Positions 51,464 to 61,255 are shown, counted from the first letter of the stretch. The stretch: DNA of 64,000 nt from Hymenobacter sp. CRA2 (GCF_002007105.1 NZ_MVBC01000005.1:243681-307680); one strand, 5' to 3'. The notes: generated by a model not told the origin, from the letters alone. A program made the numbers and translations.

Positions 51464-51814
51464 ATGGCTCACCACGCTCCCGAACACGATTACAACGACG
51501 GCACCCACGCTGTGCACGGCAAGGCGAACGTAAAACCGATCCTGCGCGCACTCGCCTGGATTGTGGGCATCACCGCCTTCGAATTCCTGCTGGCCTTCAC
51601 GATGCCTTCCAGCACGCTGCGCAACAGCATCTTCATCATCCTGACCATCTTCAAGGCTTTCTTCATCGTTGCCGAGTTCATGCACTTGCGCCACGAGACC
51701 AAAGGCCTGATCTGGTCGATTATGGTTCCGATGGCACTGCTCGTCTGGCTGCTGGTAGCCCTGATTACCGAAGGTAGCGCCGTTGGCGAGGCTATCTTCA
51801 GCGCTTACAAGTAA
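51464..51814 (+). CDS. Cytochrome c oxidase subunit IV-like protein
   Basis: A 116-residue protein with three helices ('ALAWIVGITAFEFLLAFTM', 'SIFIILTIFKAFFIVAEFMH', 'IMVPMALLVWLLVALITEGS'). 'FKAFFIVAEFMHLRHETKGL' matches the short subunit IV family of bacterial aa3 oxidases. The N-terminus is His/Asp-rich ('HHAPEHDYNDGTHAVHG'). It precedes the SCO gene by three bases. Confidence 0.9.
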   Translation: MAHHAPEHDYNDGTHAVHGKANVKPILRALAWIVGITAFEFLLAFTMPSSTLRNSIFIILTIFKAFFIVAEFMHLRHETKGLIWSIMVPMALLVWLLVALITEGSAVGEAIFSAYK

Positions 51815-51817
51815 AGG

Positions 51818-52492
51818 ATGAGGCCCCAGCAGGTTCTGATTCTGGGCCTTCTTCTGCTTGTGCCAGTACTGGCCTTTCTGTTCCTGTTCAGCTTCGGGAC
51901 CAACCATTTCGCGCTGTCTACTTACTATCCCGACCGTGTGGATTCCACGCAGATAGGGGGGAAGTGGCGGCGCGATACGGTTTTTCACCGGGTAGGTAAT
52001 TTCCGGTTGCAGGCCCAAAACGGGCAATGGATTACCCAGCGCAACCTCGACGGGGATGTGTATGTGGCCAGCTTTTTCTTCGCTACCTGCCCACAAGTAT
52101 GCCCGCGCCTCAATGCGCAACTGCAGCGGGTGCAGGAAAAGTACCGCAAAGAGCCCAGGGTGAAGCTGGTGTCGCACACCGTCGACCCGCAGCACGACTC
52201 GGTGGCGGTGCTGGCTCGCTACGCCGAGCAGTTTGGGGCTATGCCCGATAAGTGGTATTTCCTGACGGGTAACAAGGACAGCATCAATCGGCTGGCCCGG
52301 GAGGAGTACCGCGTAACCGCACCCGGCCCGGCCCCTCTGGCCGCCACGCCCGGTTTGGTACACAGCCAGCGCCTGTTGCTTGTCGACCGTGACAAGCACG
52401 TGCGCGGTGTGTACGACGGACTCGACCCGAAGGAGGTCGACCGGCTGATGACCGAAATCCGCATTTTGCTTTACACCTATGACCACGAATAA
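51818..52492 (+). CDS. SCO1/SenC-family copper chaperone
   Basis: A 224-residue membrane-anchored thioredoxin-like protein that delivers copper to CuA. The N-terminal anchor is 'VLILGLLLLVPVLAFLFLFS'. The copper ligands are visible: Cys91 and Cys95 in 'TCPQVCP' and His182 in 'LVHSQRL'. It overlaps the following DUF420 gene by 14 bases, which suggests coupling. Role in CuA assembly of coxB is from family knowledge. Confidence 0.94.
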   Translation: MRPQQVLILGLLLLVPVLAFLFLFSFGTNHFALSTYYPDRVDSTQIGGKWRRDTVFHRVGNFRLQAQNGQWITQRNLDGDVYVASFFFATCPQVCPRLNAQLQRVQEKYRKEPRVKLVSHTVDPQHDSVAVLARYAEQFGAMPDKWYFLTGNKDSINRLAREEYRVTAPGPAPLAATPGLVHSQRLLLVDRDKHVRGVYDGLDPKEVDRLMTEIRILLYTYDHE

Positions 52493-53042
52493 CCCCGGCT
52501 TAGCAGCCGGCCCCGCTACGCCGCGCGGGTACAAAGTGGTGATGCTGGCCCTGGGCATTATCATTCCGATAGCCGTGGCCGTGCTCTACTATTTCCCCAA
52601 CGTGTTCCGCGTCGAAGGGGCCGACGTGAGCTTTCTGCCGGCTGTCAATGCAGGGCTGAACTCGCTGACGGCCCTGGTGCTGGTGGCGGGGTATTACTTC
52701 ATCCGCAACAAGGATGTGGCCAAGCACCGGGCCATGATGGGTACGGCTTTTCTGCTGGGCTCTGTTTTCCTAGTCTCGTACGTGGTGTACCACTCGCAGA
52801 CGGAAACGACCCGGTTCGGTGGCGAAGGCCTGATTAAAGGCATCTACTACTTCCTGCTGCTGACGCACATTGTACTAGCGGCCGTGACGGTGGGGCTGGT
52901 GCTCTTCACGCTGTACTTTGCCCTGACAAACCAATTTGCGAAGCACCGCCGCATTGCACGCTGGACCTTTCCCATCTGGTTGTACGTATCAGTAACGGGC
53001 GTTATCGTGTATTTCATGATTTCGCCGTACTACGTACACTAA
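52479..53042 (+). CDS. DUF420 membrane protein, oxidase-associated
   Basis: A 187-residue protein with about five helices and the DUF420 signature 'LPAVNAGLNSLTALVLVAGY', 'VAKHRAMMGTAFLLGSVFLV', 'SYVVYHSQTETTRFGG' and 'YYFLLLTHIVLAAVTVGLV', then 'HRRIARWTFPIWLYVSVTG'. The family lies beside terminal-oxidase and SCO genes and may help assembly or act as an oxidase subunit, which is inference. It overlaps the SCO gene by 14 bases. Confidence 0.92.
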   Translation: MTTNNPGLAAGPATPRGYKVVMLALGIIIPIAVAVLYYFPNVFRVEGADVSFLPAVNAGLNSLTALVLVAGYYFIRNKDVAKHRAMMGTAFLLGSVFLVSYVVYHSQTETTRFGGEGLIKGIYYFLLLTHIVLAAVTVGLVLFTLYFALTNQFAKHRRIARWTFPIWLYVSVTGVIVYFMISPYYVH

Positions 53043-53087
53043 ATTTGTTGGCGGAACTCTGACTTCCTGAAGCTGTTGATAAGAGGT

Positions 53088-53342
53088 ATGAAAAAGGTAT
53101 TGACCACCCTGCTGCCGTTGCTGTTTGTTCTGGTGCTGCTCGTAGCGCCCCGCCCGAGCAGTGCTCAGTGTACTCTGTGTAAAAGCAACGTAGAGGCTTC
53201 GCGCACCGAAACGGACGGCTACGATATTACGGGGCTGAACAAAGGCATTCTGTACATGATGGCCGCGCCGTACGTGATGGGCGGCTTGGTAGGTTTCTTC
53301 TGGTACCGCAACGTGCGCCGTAAGCGTCAGCGGGCCGTTTAA
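53088..53342 (+). CDS. Small CxxC membrane protein at the end of the oxidase cluster
   Basis: An 84-residue protein. A signal-like helix ('LLPLLFVLVLLVAPRPSSA') is followed at once by 'QCTLCKSNVEASRTETDGYD', a second helix ('LYMMAAPYVMGGLVGFFW') and a basic tail. The CxxC pair lies just after the cleavage site and could bind metal or act in thiol exchange. The family is not known to me. It is the last gene of the cluster, 45 bases after DUF420. The ATG at 53088 was chosen over an upstream TTG. Confidence 0.8.
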   Translation: MKKVLTTLLPLLFVLVLLVAPRPSSAQCTLCKSNVEASRTETDGYDITGLNKGILYMMAAPYVMGGLVGFFWYRNVRRKRQRAV

Positions 53343-53472
53343 TATTGGTAAAGGCGGCTCGGCAGTGTCTCTGTTGCTACGCCGGCACTAGCCTACTCTA
53401 TACGTCGTTAGTGGTGGCCGTTTTATCCGGACGCTATGCCACCAATGCCGTAATCGGAACCATATGTGCTTG

Positions 53473-53498
53473 AAATGCCGCCTGCTGGCGGCATTTTT
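53473..53498 (+). terminator. Terminator of the respiratory cluster
   Basis: AAATGCCGCC and GGCGGCATTTTT form a 9-base stem with a four-base loop and a T tract. It lies about 130 bases after the last gene; the stretch 53343-53472 has no gene I can recognise. Confidence 0.85.
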
Positions 53499-53572
53499 GC
53501 TTATTACCCGGCGGCGCTACTCTTTGCGCCGCCTTATTCGTTCCTTCACCATCTGTTCGCCCTCGTTCCATC

Positions 53573-56500
53573 GTGACGAAGCGTTTTCTGCCGCTGTGGC
53601 TGTTACTGGCCGCTTTGCTTTGCTTTCTGGGGGCTTTCCTGAGCAATTACTTTACCGCCCCCGGTGTGTTGGTGCGCACCGATGTGGCCCGGCTGCAGCA
53701 ATTGCTATCAGGAGCCGAGCGCCAGGCCGAGCACGAAGTAGAAACCCTGGCGGTGCAACTGCTGCGGGGACAAGGGAGTTTTGCCACGCTGCGCGACGTC
53801 AACTACCCGACGTTTGTGTTTCGGGATGGGCATTTGCTGTATTGGTCGGACCACACGATGCGGCCCGACCTGGACAACGTCGGCCAGCCCTTCCGCGACA
53901 AGCTGGTGGACATGCGTTTCGGGAGCTACCTCGCTATCCGGCGCCCCGCCGGGCCGTACGTGATTCTGACCTACATTCCGCTGCGTCGGCAATACGGCAT
54001 CAGCAACCGCTACCTGCGTGAGGGCAGCGAACGGGCTTTGTTCCGGGGCTCGGATGTGCGCCTGGTGGCCAATGCAGAGCAGAACCTGGAGCTGCCGCAG
54101 CTGATTTCGCACGAAGGCCACTACCTGTTTTCGCTGCAAAGCCTGCAGCCCAGCCCCATTACCGGCAAGTACCTGCCACTAGCGTTGGTGGCAGTAGGGC
54201 TAGGGCTGTACGTGGCCGCGTGGCTGCTGTTGGCCCAGGGCATTTTTGAGCGTCGGCAGCCCTGGTTCGGCGCTCTGGCGGTGGTACTGCCGCTCATTGT
54301 GCTGCGGGCCGTACTGCTGCACTTTAATCTGCCCTTCTCATTTATCGAGCTGCCCTTGTTCGATCCGAAGGTGTACGCCGCCTCATGGGCGTCGCCTTCG
54401 CTGGGCGACTTGCTGATCAATGCGGCGTTGCTGTTGGTGGTGGCCTCGTATGCCCTGCTGCTGTTCCGGCGCTACGGCGTAGCCCGCTACGTGCGGCGCA
54501 TTCCGGACGGGCTGCCGCGGCGCGTGGTGGCAGGCGGCGCGTTTCTGGGCTTTCTGGGTTTGCTGCTGATGCTCTACAACTTTTACCTGAGCTCGGTAAG
54601 CAATTCGCAGTTGGTGCTCGATGTCACACAGAGCATTCAGTTTTCGGGCTTCAAGCTCCTGCTATGCCTGGCCGTGGTGCTGCACACCGGCAGCTACCTG
54701 ATCGGGTTCTGGTTGCTGACGCAGGTATACCTGGCGGCCGTGCCCGCGGAGCCCCGGCCCGTGGCGCTGCTGCTGCTGGGCGTGCCGGCTCTAGTGGTGC
54801 TGCCCATTGGGTTTGCTTTTGGCGAAGCCCTGGTGGTGCTATTAGGATTTACGCTGCTGTTTTTTCTGCTGCTGCGCATTGCGGCTTTGCGTCAGCTGGC
54901 CGGGGTGCTGCCGTTTCGCATCGTGGTGTTCTTGTTTCTGATGCTGGGGATGAGCGCCGGGGTGGGCTCATTGGCTCTGTATCAACACTTCAAGGAGCAG
55001 ATGATCCTGAATAAGCAGCGCTTGGCGGGCAACTTGCTGGTGGATAATGACCTGCAGGGCGAGTTTTTGCTGGTCGAGCGCGCCCACGATATTGCTGCCG
55101 ACCCTATTATCCGGACCAAGCTGGCCGACCCGTTTTCCAACCAGGATGTGGTGCGCCAGAAAGTAGCCAAGTACTACCTGCGCGGCTACTTCGATAAGTA
55201 CGAAATTCAGGTCGACCTCTTCGATGCCAAGGGCCAGCCCATGGGCGAAGCGGACGGCGCATTGTCGCTAAGCGCGGTACGGGCCCAGCTGCTCCGGCAG
55301 GCCCTGCCCACCGATCTGCCCAACCTGTACCTGCTGCACGGCAGCAATTCCTTTGACTCGCGGCGCTACGTGGCCTTTGTGCCCGTGCGCACGGTGGCCA
55401 ATAACACCGCTACCGTGCTGCTGGAGCTGACGCTGAAAAAACTTACTACCAACAGCGTCGCTCCCGAGCTGCTGGTGGACCAGAAGTACTTTCAGCCGGG
55501 GCTGAGCAACGAACTCAGCTACGCGGGCTACGAGAACGGCCGCTTGGTGTACAGCGAAGGCGACTTCGACTACGTGAACGAGCTGCCCGCTGATGTACTG
55601 CAAACGGAACGCCTGTACACCTCGGGCCTGGTACTGAACGGGGCCCACCACCTCGCCGTGAAAGGCCCGCAGCAGCGCACGGTAGTAGTTACGACGCCTA
55701 CCTACGCCGCTGCTGAGTGGCTGGCCAACTTCTCGTTCTGGTTTTTGCTGCACCTGATTGGGGGCGGCATTATCGGGCTGATTTTGCTCATGCTGCGCAG
55801 CCCCCGGCTGCGCTGGTTCCGCACCACGTTTTCGGCCAAGATTCAGGTGTTCATGACCGTGGGCATTCTGGCGACGCTACTGGTGGTGAGCCTGGCCACC
55901 GCCAGCCTGTTTACCGATACCTACAAGCAGGACATCCGGCGCAGCTACGAGCGGCGCGGTGCTCTGGCTCAGGAAAGCCTGCTGCGCTACCGCACGCTGC
56001 TGGCCGATTCGAGCGGCCGCAGCCGCCTCACCGAGCTGGCCGACAACGTATCGACGCTGACCGAAACCGACCTGAACCTGTACGACGCCCAGGGCGAGCT
56101 GCTGGTGAGCAGCCAGCCGCTGATTTTCGAGGCCGGACTGATCAGCAACCTGATGAACCCCGAGGCGGTGGTAGCGCTGGCCGAGCGCGGGCAGCCGCGG
56201 ATTCTGCTGACGGAGCGGGCCGGTTCATTGTCGTTCAACACGTTGTACCTGCCGCTGCGGGCGCAGTCGGCTTCGCTGGGCGGCGGGGCGGTGGTGGGCT
56301 ACGTGGGCATTCCGTTCTTCGATTCGCAAAAGGATCTGAACACCAAGCTCACCGAGCTGACCACGACCATCCTGAACATCTTCACCGTGATGTTCATCCT
56401 GTTTCTGTTCCTCTCCTTCGTGGCCACGCGTGTGCTTACCCAGCCGCTGAAGCTCATCACCGAAAAGCTGCGGCACACCACGCTCACGGGCCAGAATGAG

Positions 56501-57271
56501 CCGCTGGCCTACGAATCGAACGACGAGGTGGGGCTGCTGGTGCGCGAGTACAACACCATGCTGCACAAGCTGGAAGAAAGCAAGCAGGAGCTGGCCATGC
56601 AGGAAAAAGAGGCCGCGTGGCGCGAAATGGCGCGGCAGGTGGCCCACGAAATCAAGAATCCGCTCACGCCCATGAAGCTGAGCCTGCAGTTTCTGCAGCG
56701 GGCTTTGGCCGAAAAGCGCGGCAACCTGGAGGAAATGATCGGGCGCATCTCGCAGACGCTCATCACCCAGATCGACGTGCTGACGGACATTGCTACCTCG
56801 TTTTCGAACTTCACCAACCTGCCGGCCATGCGGCCCGAGCGCCTGGCCATTGCTTCGGTGCTGCGCCGCTGCGTGGCCCTGCACCAGCACGTGCAGCTGG
56901 AAGTGGCGCCCGGCGCCGAGGAGGTAAACGTATTCGCCGACGAGAGCCTGCTGGTGCGTACCTTCAACAATTTGCTGCTGAACGCGCTGCAGGCCATTCC
57001 CAAAGACCGACAGCCCGAAGTGCACGCCCGCGTGGAGCTACCCAAGCCCGGGCAGGTGCGCATCAGCATTCAGGACAACGGCAGTGGTATCGACGAGGAT
57101 GTGCGCGACAAGGTGTTCCGGCCCAACTTTACCACCAAGGAAACCGGCTCGGGTATTGGGCTGGCGGTGGCCAAGCGCGGCATCGAAAGCGCCGGCGGCC
57201 AGGTGTGGTTCGAGACAAAAGTGGGGGAGGGTACCACGTTCTTCATCGAGCTGCCGCAGGCGCCGGGGTAG
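53573..57271 (+). CDS. Very large membrane sensor histidine kinase (NtrY-like)
   Basis: A 1232-residue kinase that starts at a GTG. An extracytoplasmic first part is followed by a block of about nine hydrophobic helices (about residues 205-475), a second extracytoplasmic domain, another helix pair near 720-765, a sensor domain, a helix near 930, a HAMP-like region, the H-box 'MARQVAHEIKNPLTPMKLSL' with His1025, the N-box 'NNLLLNALQAIP', 'SIQDNGSGIDEDVRDKVF' and 'TTKETGSGIGLAVAKRG'. The 'HEIKNPLTPMKLS' H-box is that of NtrY-type kinases. No response regulator is adjacent. The polytopic middle part has no function I can name. Confidence 0.93.
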   Translation: MTKRFLPLWLLLAALLCFLGAFLSNYFTAPGVLVRTDVARLQQLLSGAERQAEHEVETLAVQLLRGQGSFATLRDVNYPTFVFRDGHLLYWSDHTMRPDLDNVGQPFRDKLVDMRFGSYLAIRRPAGPYVILTYIPLRRQYGISNRYLREGSERALFRGSDVRLVANAEQNLELPQLISHEGHYLFSLQSLQPSPITGKYLPLALVAVGLGLYVAAWLLLAQGIFERRQPWFGALAVVLPLIVLRAVLLHFNLPFSFIELPLFDPKVYAASWASPSLGDLLINAALLLVVASYALLLFRRYGVARYVRRIPDGLPRRVVAGGAFLGFLGLLLMLYNFYLSSVSNSQLVLDVTQSIQFSGFKLLLCLAVVLHTGSYLIGFWLLTQVYLAAVPAEPRPVALLLLGVPALVVLPIGFAFGEALVVLLGFTLLFFLLLRIAALRQLAGVLPFRIVVFLFLMLGMSAGVGSLALYQHFKEQMILNKQRLAGNLLVDNDLQGEFLLVERAHDIAADPIIRTKLADPFSNQDVVRQKVAKYYLRGYFDKYEIQVDLFDAKGQPMGEADGALSLSAVRAQLLRQALPTDLPNLYLLHGSNSFDSRRYVAFVPVRTVANNTATVLLELTLKKLTTNSVAPELLVDQKYFQPGLSNELSYAGYENGRLVYSEGDFDYVNELPADVLQTERLYTSGLVLNGAHHLAVKGPQQRTVVVTTPTYAAAEWLANFSFWFLLHLIGGGIIGLILLMLRSPRLRWFRTTFSAKIQVFMTVGILATLLVVSLATASLFTDTYKQDIRRSYERRGALAQESLLRYRTLLADSSGRSRLTELADNVSTLTETDLNLYDAQGELLVSSQPLIFEAGLISNLMNPEAVVALAERGQPRILLTERAGSLSFNTLYLPLRAQSASLGGGAVVGYVGIPFFDSQKDLNTKLTELTTTILNIFTVMFILFLFLSFVATRVLTQPLKLITEKLRHTTLTGQNEPLAYESNDEVGLLVREYNTMLHKLEESKQELAMQEKEAAWREMARQVAHEIKNPLTPMKLSLQFLQRALAEKRGNLEEMIGRISQTLITQIDVLTDIATSFSNFTNLPAMRPERLAIASVLRRCVALHQHVQLEVAPGAEEVNVFADESLLVRTFNNLLLNALQAIPKDRQPEVHARVELPKPGQVRISIQDNGSGIDEDVRDKVFRPNFTTKETGSGIGLAVAKRGIESAGGQVWFETKVGEGTTFFIELPQAPG

Positions 57272-57450
57272 CATGGATAATACCAGCTGTTCCTTTGCCG
57301 AATGGCGGAAGCAACGACTATCAAGCCTGGCCGGCGGCGACATGAAGACGGTTGGGGCGCGCAAGTGAACTGATGGGATTTTTCCGGCTGCGCACGACGT
57401 TAGCCCGCCAAACGTTATTTCGTCTTGCCGAAGCCTGCCCGGCTCGCTCT

Positions 57451-60400
57451 ATGCCGCAATTCCTACGCCTTGTCATTCGCGCCTTGCTGGTGGTGGCCGT
57501 GCTGGCCGGCAGCCGCGTGGGCGTGCGGGCGCAGGTGCGGCCGGGGGCGGTACCCTCGTCGCGGCGCTGCGTGTGGGTACGCGTGCCGCCGGAGCGCGAC
57601 ACCACCGAGTTCAGCCTGGCTGATACGCTGACGGTGGTGCCGTCGTCCGTATCCACCGCCACCCGCAGCGTGGCCTACGACTCTCGCACCGACCGGTACC
57701 GCATCATCTGGCCTGCCAGCCGCGTGGCCTCGCCCGAGCCGGGGCAGCCCGATTTGCGCCTGCCCACCAACCGGCCCGATTCAGTGCTGATTTGCTACCG
57801 GGTGCTGCCCATGCGGCTGGCGGCGCCGGTGCTGCGGCGGCCGCGGCGGCTGATGGATTCGCTCAGCTTCAACAACCGGCCCTTTGCCGGCTACGGCAAC
57901 CTCGGCCAAAAGGAGCAGATTCTGGCCACGCCCGGCATCAACAAAACCGGCAGCCTGACGCGCGGCATCTCCTTTGGCAACGCGCAGAACGTATTCGTCA
58001 ACTCGGCCCTGAACCTGCAGCTGGAGGGCAAGCTCACCGATAAAATCAACCTGACGGCGGCTATCAGCGACCAGAACGTCCCGTTTCAGCCCGAAGGCAA
58101 CACCCAGCAGCTGCAAGAGTTTGACCGCATCTACGTCACCCTGACGCACCCCAACTGGGCCCTAACGGCCGGCGACGTGGTGCTGCGTAACAAGCCTGAT
58201 TACTTTCTGCGCTTCTACAAGAACATTCAGGGGGCCGCCGCCGACGTGTTCCTGGGCCAGACGCAGGCCCCCACCGGCGCGCCCGGTGCTTTGCTGCCCA
58301 ACCCGCTCAATCCCACCAACCCCGGCACCACTGGCCCGCAGCTGCCCGTGACGGCCCCGCAGACGCTGGACCCGCGCTACCCCACGGACCGCACCGCCAC
58401 GCGCCTGCCCCTGACGTCGGTGCAGGCCAATTCCGTGCTCGGGCCGCTGCGTAGCTCCACCACCGTGGCGGCGGGCGTGGCCAAGGGCAAGTTTGCCAGC
58501 ACCACCGTCGACCCCATCGAGAACGTGCAGGGGCCGTACCGGCTGCGCGGACCCAACGGCGAGCAGTTCATCATCATCCTGGCTAACTCCGAGCGCGTGT
58601 ACCTCGACGGCCGGCTGCTGGTACGCGGCTTCGACAACGACTACGTCATCGACTACAACACGGCCGAGCTGACGTTTTCGCCGCGCCACCTCATCACGCG
58701 CAACTCCCGCATCCGCGTCGATTACGAGTACTCCGACTTCAACTATGCCCGCTCGCTCTACCACCTGAACCACTACCAGGAGGTGGGCCGCCTGCAGGTG
58801 CACGCCAACTACTACCGCGAGGCCGACAACCCCGACAACTCGCCCAACCTCAACCTCAGCGACCAGCAGAAGGCCTACTTGCGCACCATCGGCGACAACG
58901 TGAGTCTAGCCGCCACCTCCGGCGTCGATTCCTTGTCGCGCTACGACCGGCGGCAGATACAGTACAACCGCGTACGCTTCACCGACCCCGCCACCGGACA
59001 GCAGCGCTGGATTTTTGCTCTGCTGACGGACTCCACCAGCCGTGCGTACACGGTGAGCTTTACCGATGTGGGCGAGGGCAACGGCGACTACGTGCTCAGC
59101 AACGACCCCACCAAAAGTAACGCCAACGGCCGCGTGTACGAATTCGTGGCACCCGTGGGGGGCGTCTCGCGCGGCCGCTACCGCCCCGAGCGGCTGCTGC
59201 CCACGCCGCTGGAAAAGCAGCTGGTGACGGCCGGCGCCAGCTACCAGGTAGATTCCACAACCACCGTGTTTGTGGACCTGGCCTCCTCGGAGCTCGACGT
59301 GAACCGCTTCTCGCCCGAGTCGTCGCGGGGGCGGGCCATGCGCATCGGGTACGCCGTGCAGGATCGGCCGCTAGCCCTGCCCGGGCTGAGGGGCTACCGG
59401 CTGCGCTCGGCCATGGACTACGAGTATACCAGCCGCGGCTTCGCGCCCGTCGACCGTTACCGCGACATCGAGTTTGACCGCAACTGGAGCACCGGGGCTA
59501 CGCAGCAGAGCAACACCACCGGCGGCCGCCTCTCCCGCGAGGACAACATCTTCAACTTCGCCATCGGGGCGGTGAAAGACCCGAACAACAGCGTGAACTA
59601 CCGCGTGAGCCGGCGCTACCGGGCCGGCGAAGTGAGCGGGGTGCAGCACTGGCTGGACGCGGCACAGAAAGTGGGCAACCTGGAATGGCGCGGCTCGCTG
59701 TTCCTGCTCGGAGCCGATGCCGGCCGCCGGCGCAGCACCTGGGCCCGCGGCGAAACGGCCGTGCGCTACGTGGCCGGTGCCATCGTGCCAGGCTACGCCT
59801 ACCGCTTCGACAAAAACCGCGTGCGCCTGCCCTCGGGTGACTCGCTTTCCTCGGCCAATTACTTTGACGAGCACGCCGTGTTCGTGCAAAGCCAGGACAG
59901 CGCCAAAACCAAGTACCGCGTGGCCTATACCTACCGCCGCGACCGGACGCCCACCGCCGATCAGCGCGCCCTGCAGCTGCGCGGTGTAGCCCAAACCTGG
60001 CAGGGCCAGCTCACCACTCGTATCGGCCGCTGGCAGGACCTGAACGTGCTGGCCACCTACCGCGACCTGGCCGCCCGCGACAGCGCCCGGCAGCGCACGG
60101 TGCTCGGACAGCTGAGCTGGAACGCCTCGCTGCTGCAAGGGCAGATTCGCTCGGAGCTGACGTACAACGTAGCCACCGGCCGCGAGCCGAAGCGCGACTA
60201 CGTGTTCATCCCGGTACCTACCGGCCAGCAAGGGCAGGGCACGCACTACTACGCCGGCGACCTGAACAACAACGGCCGGCAGGACAAGGACGAGTTTCTG
60301 GAAGCGCCCACCTCCGATGCGGTGTATCGCACCCACATCAAGGTGTACCTCTTCACCGATACCTACGTGACGGCCTTTACCAACCGCTTCGGCTACCGGC

Positions 60401-61233
60401 TCACGCTGAGCGCGCCGCGCAGCTGGCGCGAGGCCAAGAACTGGCGGGCCACGGCGGCGCGGTTTTCGTCCATCAGCACCGTCACGCTGGACCGCCGCAC
60501 TATCGGCAAGAGCCTGAACGCGCGCCTGAACCCCTTCGCGTACCAGACCAACAGCCCGGAGCTGCTTTCGCTAAACAAGCTGCTGCGCAATACCGTGTAC
60601 TTCAACCGCTCCAACCCGACCTTCGGCTCGGAGCTGACGGTGCAACAGGCGCAGCAAAAAACGCTGCTGGCCCAAGGCTCCGAGACGCGCAACCTGGCCT
60701 CGCAGAGCGTGTTGCTGCGCCGCACGCTGGCGCAGTCCTACACGGCGCGCCTCACCGGCACGCGCAGCATCCGCGAAAACCTGAGCTACCTGCAAGGGCG
60801 CAATTTTCGCATCGAAGAGTACGAAGTCACCCCGGAGCTGAGCTATCAGCCCACGGGTATCTGGCGCTTCACTGGTACCTACCACCACACCACCAAGCGC
60901 AACGTGCTGGCCCCGACCCCGGACAATCCCACGCCCGACGCCCGCGGCGTGTTCGACGAGCTGAGTTTGGAAACGCGTATCAGCCAAGTAGGCAAGCGTA
61001 CCCTGAGCGGCGCCACCAGCTTCGTGCGCGTGGGCTTCACCGGCGACGTGGGCTCGGTGGTAGGGCTGGAAATCCTCAACGCTCTGCGTCCCGGCAACAA
61101 CGTGACCTGGAACCTGAACCTGGAGCAGCGCCTCAGCAACGGCCTCAACATCACCATCAGCTACGACGGCCGTAAGCCCAATGGCCTCAACGCCATTCAC
61201 ACCGGCCGCATGCAAGCGTCGGTGCTGTTCTGA
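57451..61233 (+). CDS. Large outer-membrane beta-barrel protein of unknown function
   Basis: A 1260-residue exported protein. The ATG at 57451 begins a signal peptide ('LRLVIRALLVVAVLAGSRVG'). Recurrent strand motifs occur throughout: 'GSLTRGISFGNAQNVFVNSA', 'LNLQLEGKLTDKINLTAAIS', 'LTAGDVVLRNKPDYFLRFYK' and 'YVIDYNTAELTFSPRHLITR'. The protein ends in '...GRMQASVLF', a terminal aromatic residue as in outer-membrane barrels. Similar very large proteins are common in Cytophagales and usually unnamed. It lies 179 bases after the kinase gene on the same strand and is followed by the convergent exonuclease. I infer a role in the outer membrane only. Confidence 0.8.
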   Translation: MPQFLRLVIRALLVVAVLAGSRVGVRAQVRPGAVPSSRRCVWVRVPPERDTTEFSLADTLTVVPSSVSTATRSVAYDSRTDRYRIIWPASRVASPEPGQPDLRLPTNRPDSVLICYRVLPMRLAAPVLRRPRRLMDSLSFNNRPFAGYGNLGQKEQILATPGINKTGSLTRGISFGNAQNVFVNSALNLQLEGKLTDKINLTAAISDQNVPFQPEGNTQQLQEFDRIYVTLTHPNWALTAGDVVLRNKPDYFLRFYKNIQGAAADVFLGQTQAPTGAPGALLPNPLNPTNPGTTGPQLPVTAPQTLDPRYPTDRTATRLPLTSVQANSVLGPLRSSTTVAAGVAKGKFASTTVDPIENVQGPYRLRGPNGEQFIIILANSERVYLDGRLLVRGFDNDYVIDYNTAELTFSPRHLITRNSRIRVDYEYSDFNYARSLYHLNHYQEVGRLQVHANYYREADNPDNSPNLNLSDQQKAYLRTIGDNVSLAATSGVDSLSRYDRRQIQYNRVRFTDPATGQQRWIFALLTDSTSRAYTVSFTDVGEGNGDYVLSNDPTKSNANGRVYEFVAPVGGVSRGRYRPERLLPTPLEKQLVTAGASYQVDSTTTVFVDLASSELDVNRFSPESSRGRAMRIGYAVQDRPLALPGLRGYRLRSAMDYEYTSRGFAPVDRYRDIEFDRNWSTGATQQSNTTGGRLSREDNIFNFAIGAVKDPNNSVNYRVSRRYRAGEVSGVQHWLDAAQKVGNLEWRGSLFLLGADAGRRRSTWARGETAVRYVAGAIVPGYAYRFDKNRVRLPSGDSLSSANYFDEHAVFVQSQDSAKTKYRVAYTYRRDRTPTADQRALQLRGVAQTWQGQLTTRIGRWQDLNVLATYRDLAARDSARQRTVLGQLSWNASLLQGQIRSELTYNVATGREPKRDYVFIPVPTGQQGQGTHYYAGDLNNNGRQDKDEFLEAPTSDAVYRTHIKVYLFTDTYVTAFTNRFGYRLTLSAPRSWREAKNWRATAARFSSISTVTLDRRTIGKSLNARLNPFAYQTNSPELLSLNKLLRNTVYFNRSNPTFGSELTVQQAQQKTLLAQGSETRNLASQSVLLRRTLAQSYTARLTGTRSIRENLSYLQGRNFRIEEYEVTPELSYQPTGIWRFTGTYHHTTKRNVLAPTPDNPTPDARGVFDELSLETRISQVGKRTLSGATSFVRVGFTGDVGSVVGLEILNALRPGNNVTWNLNLEQRLSNGLNITISYDGRKPNGLNAIHTGRMQASVLF

Positions 61234-61255
61234 TTTGGGGGAGCGAAGTGTGTGC

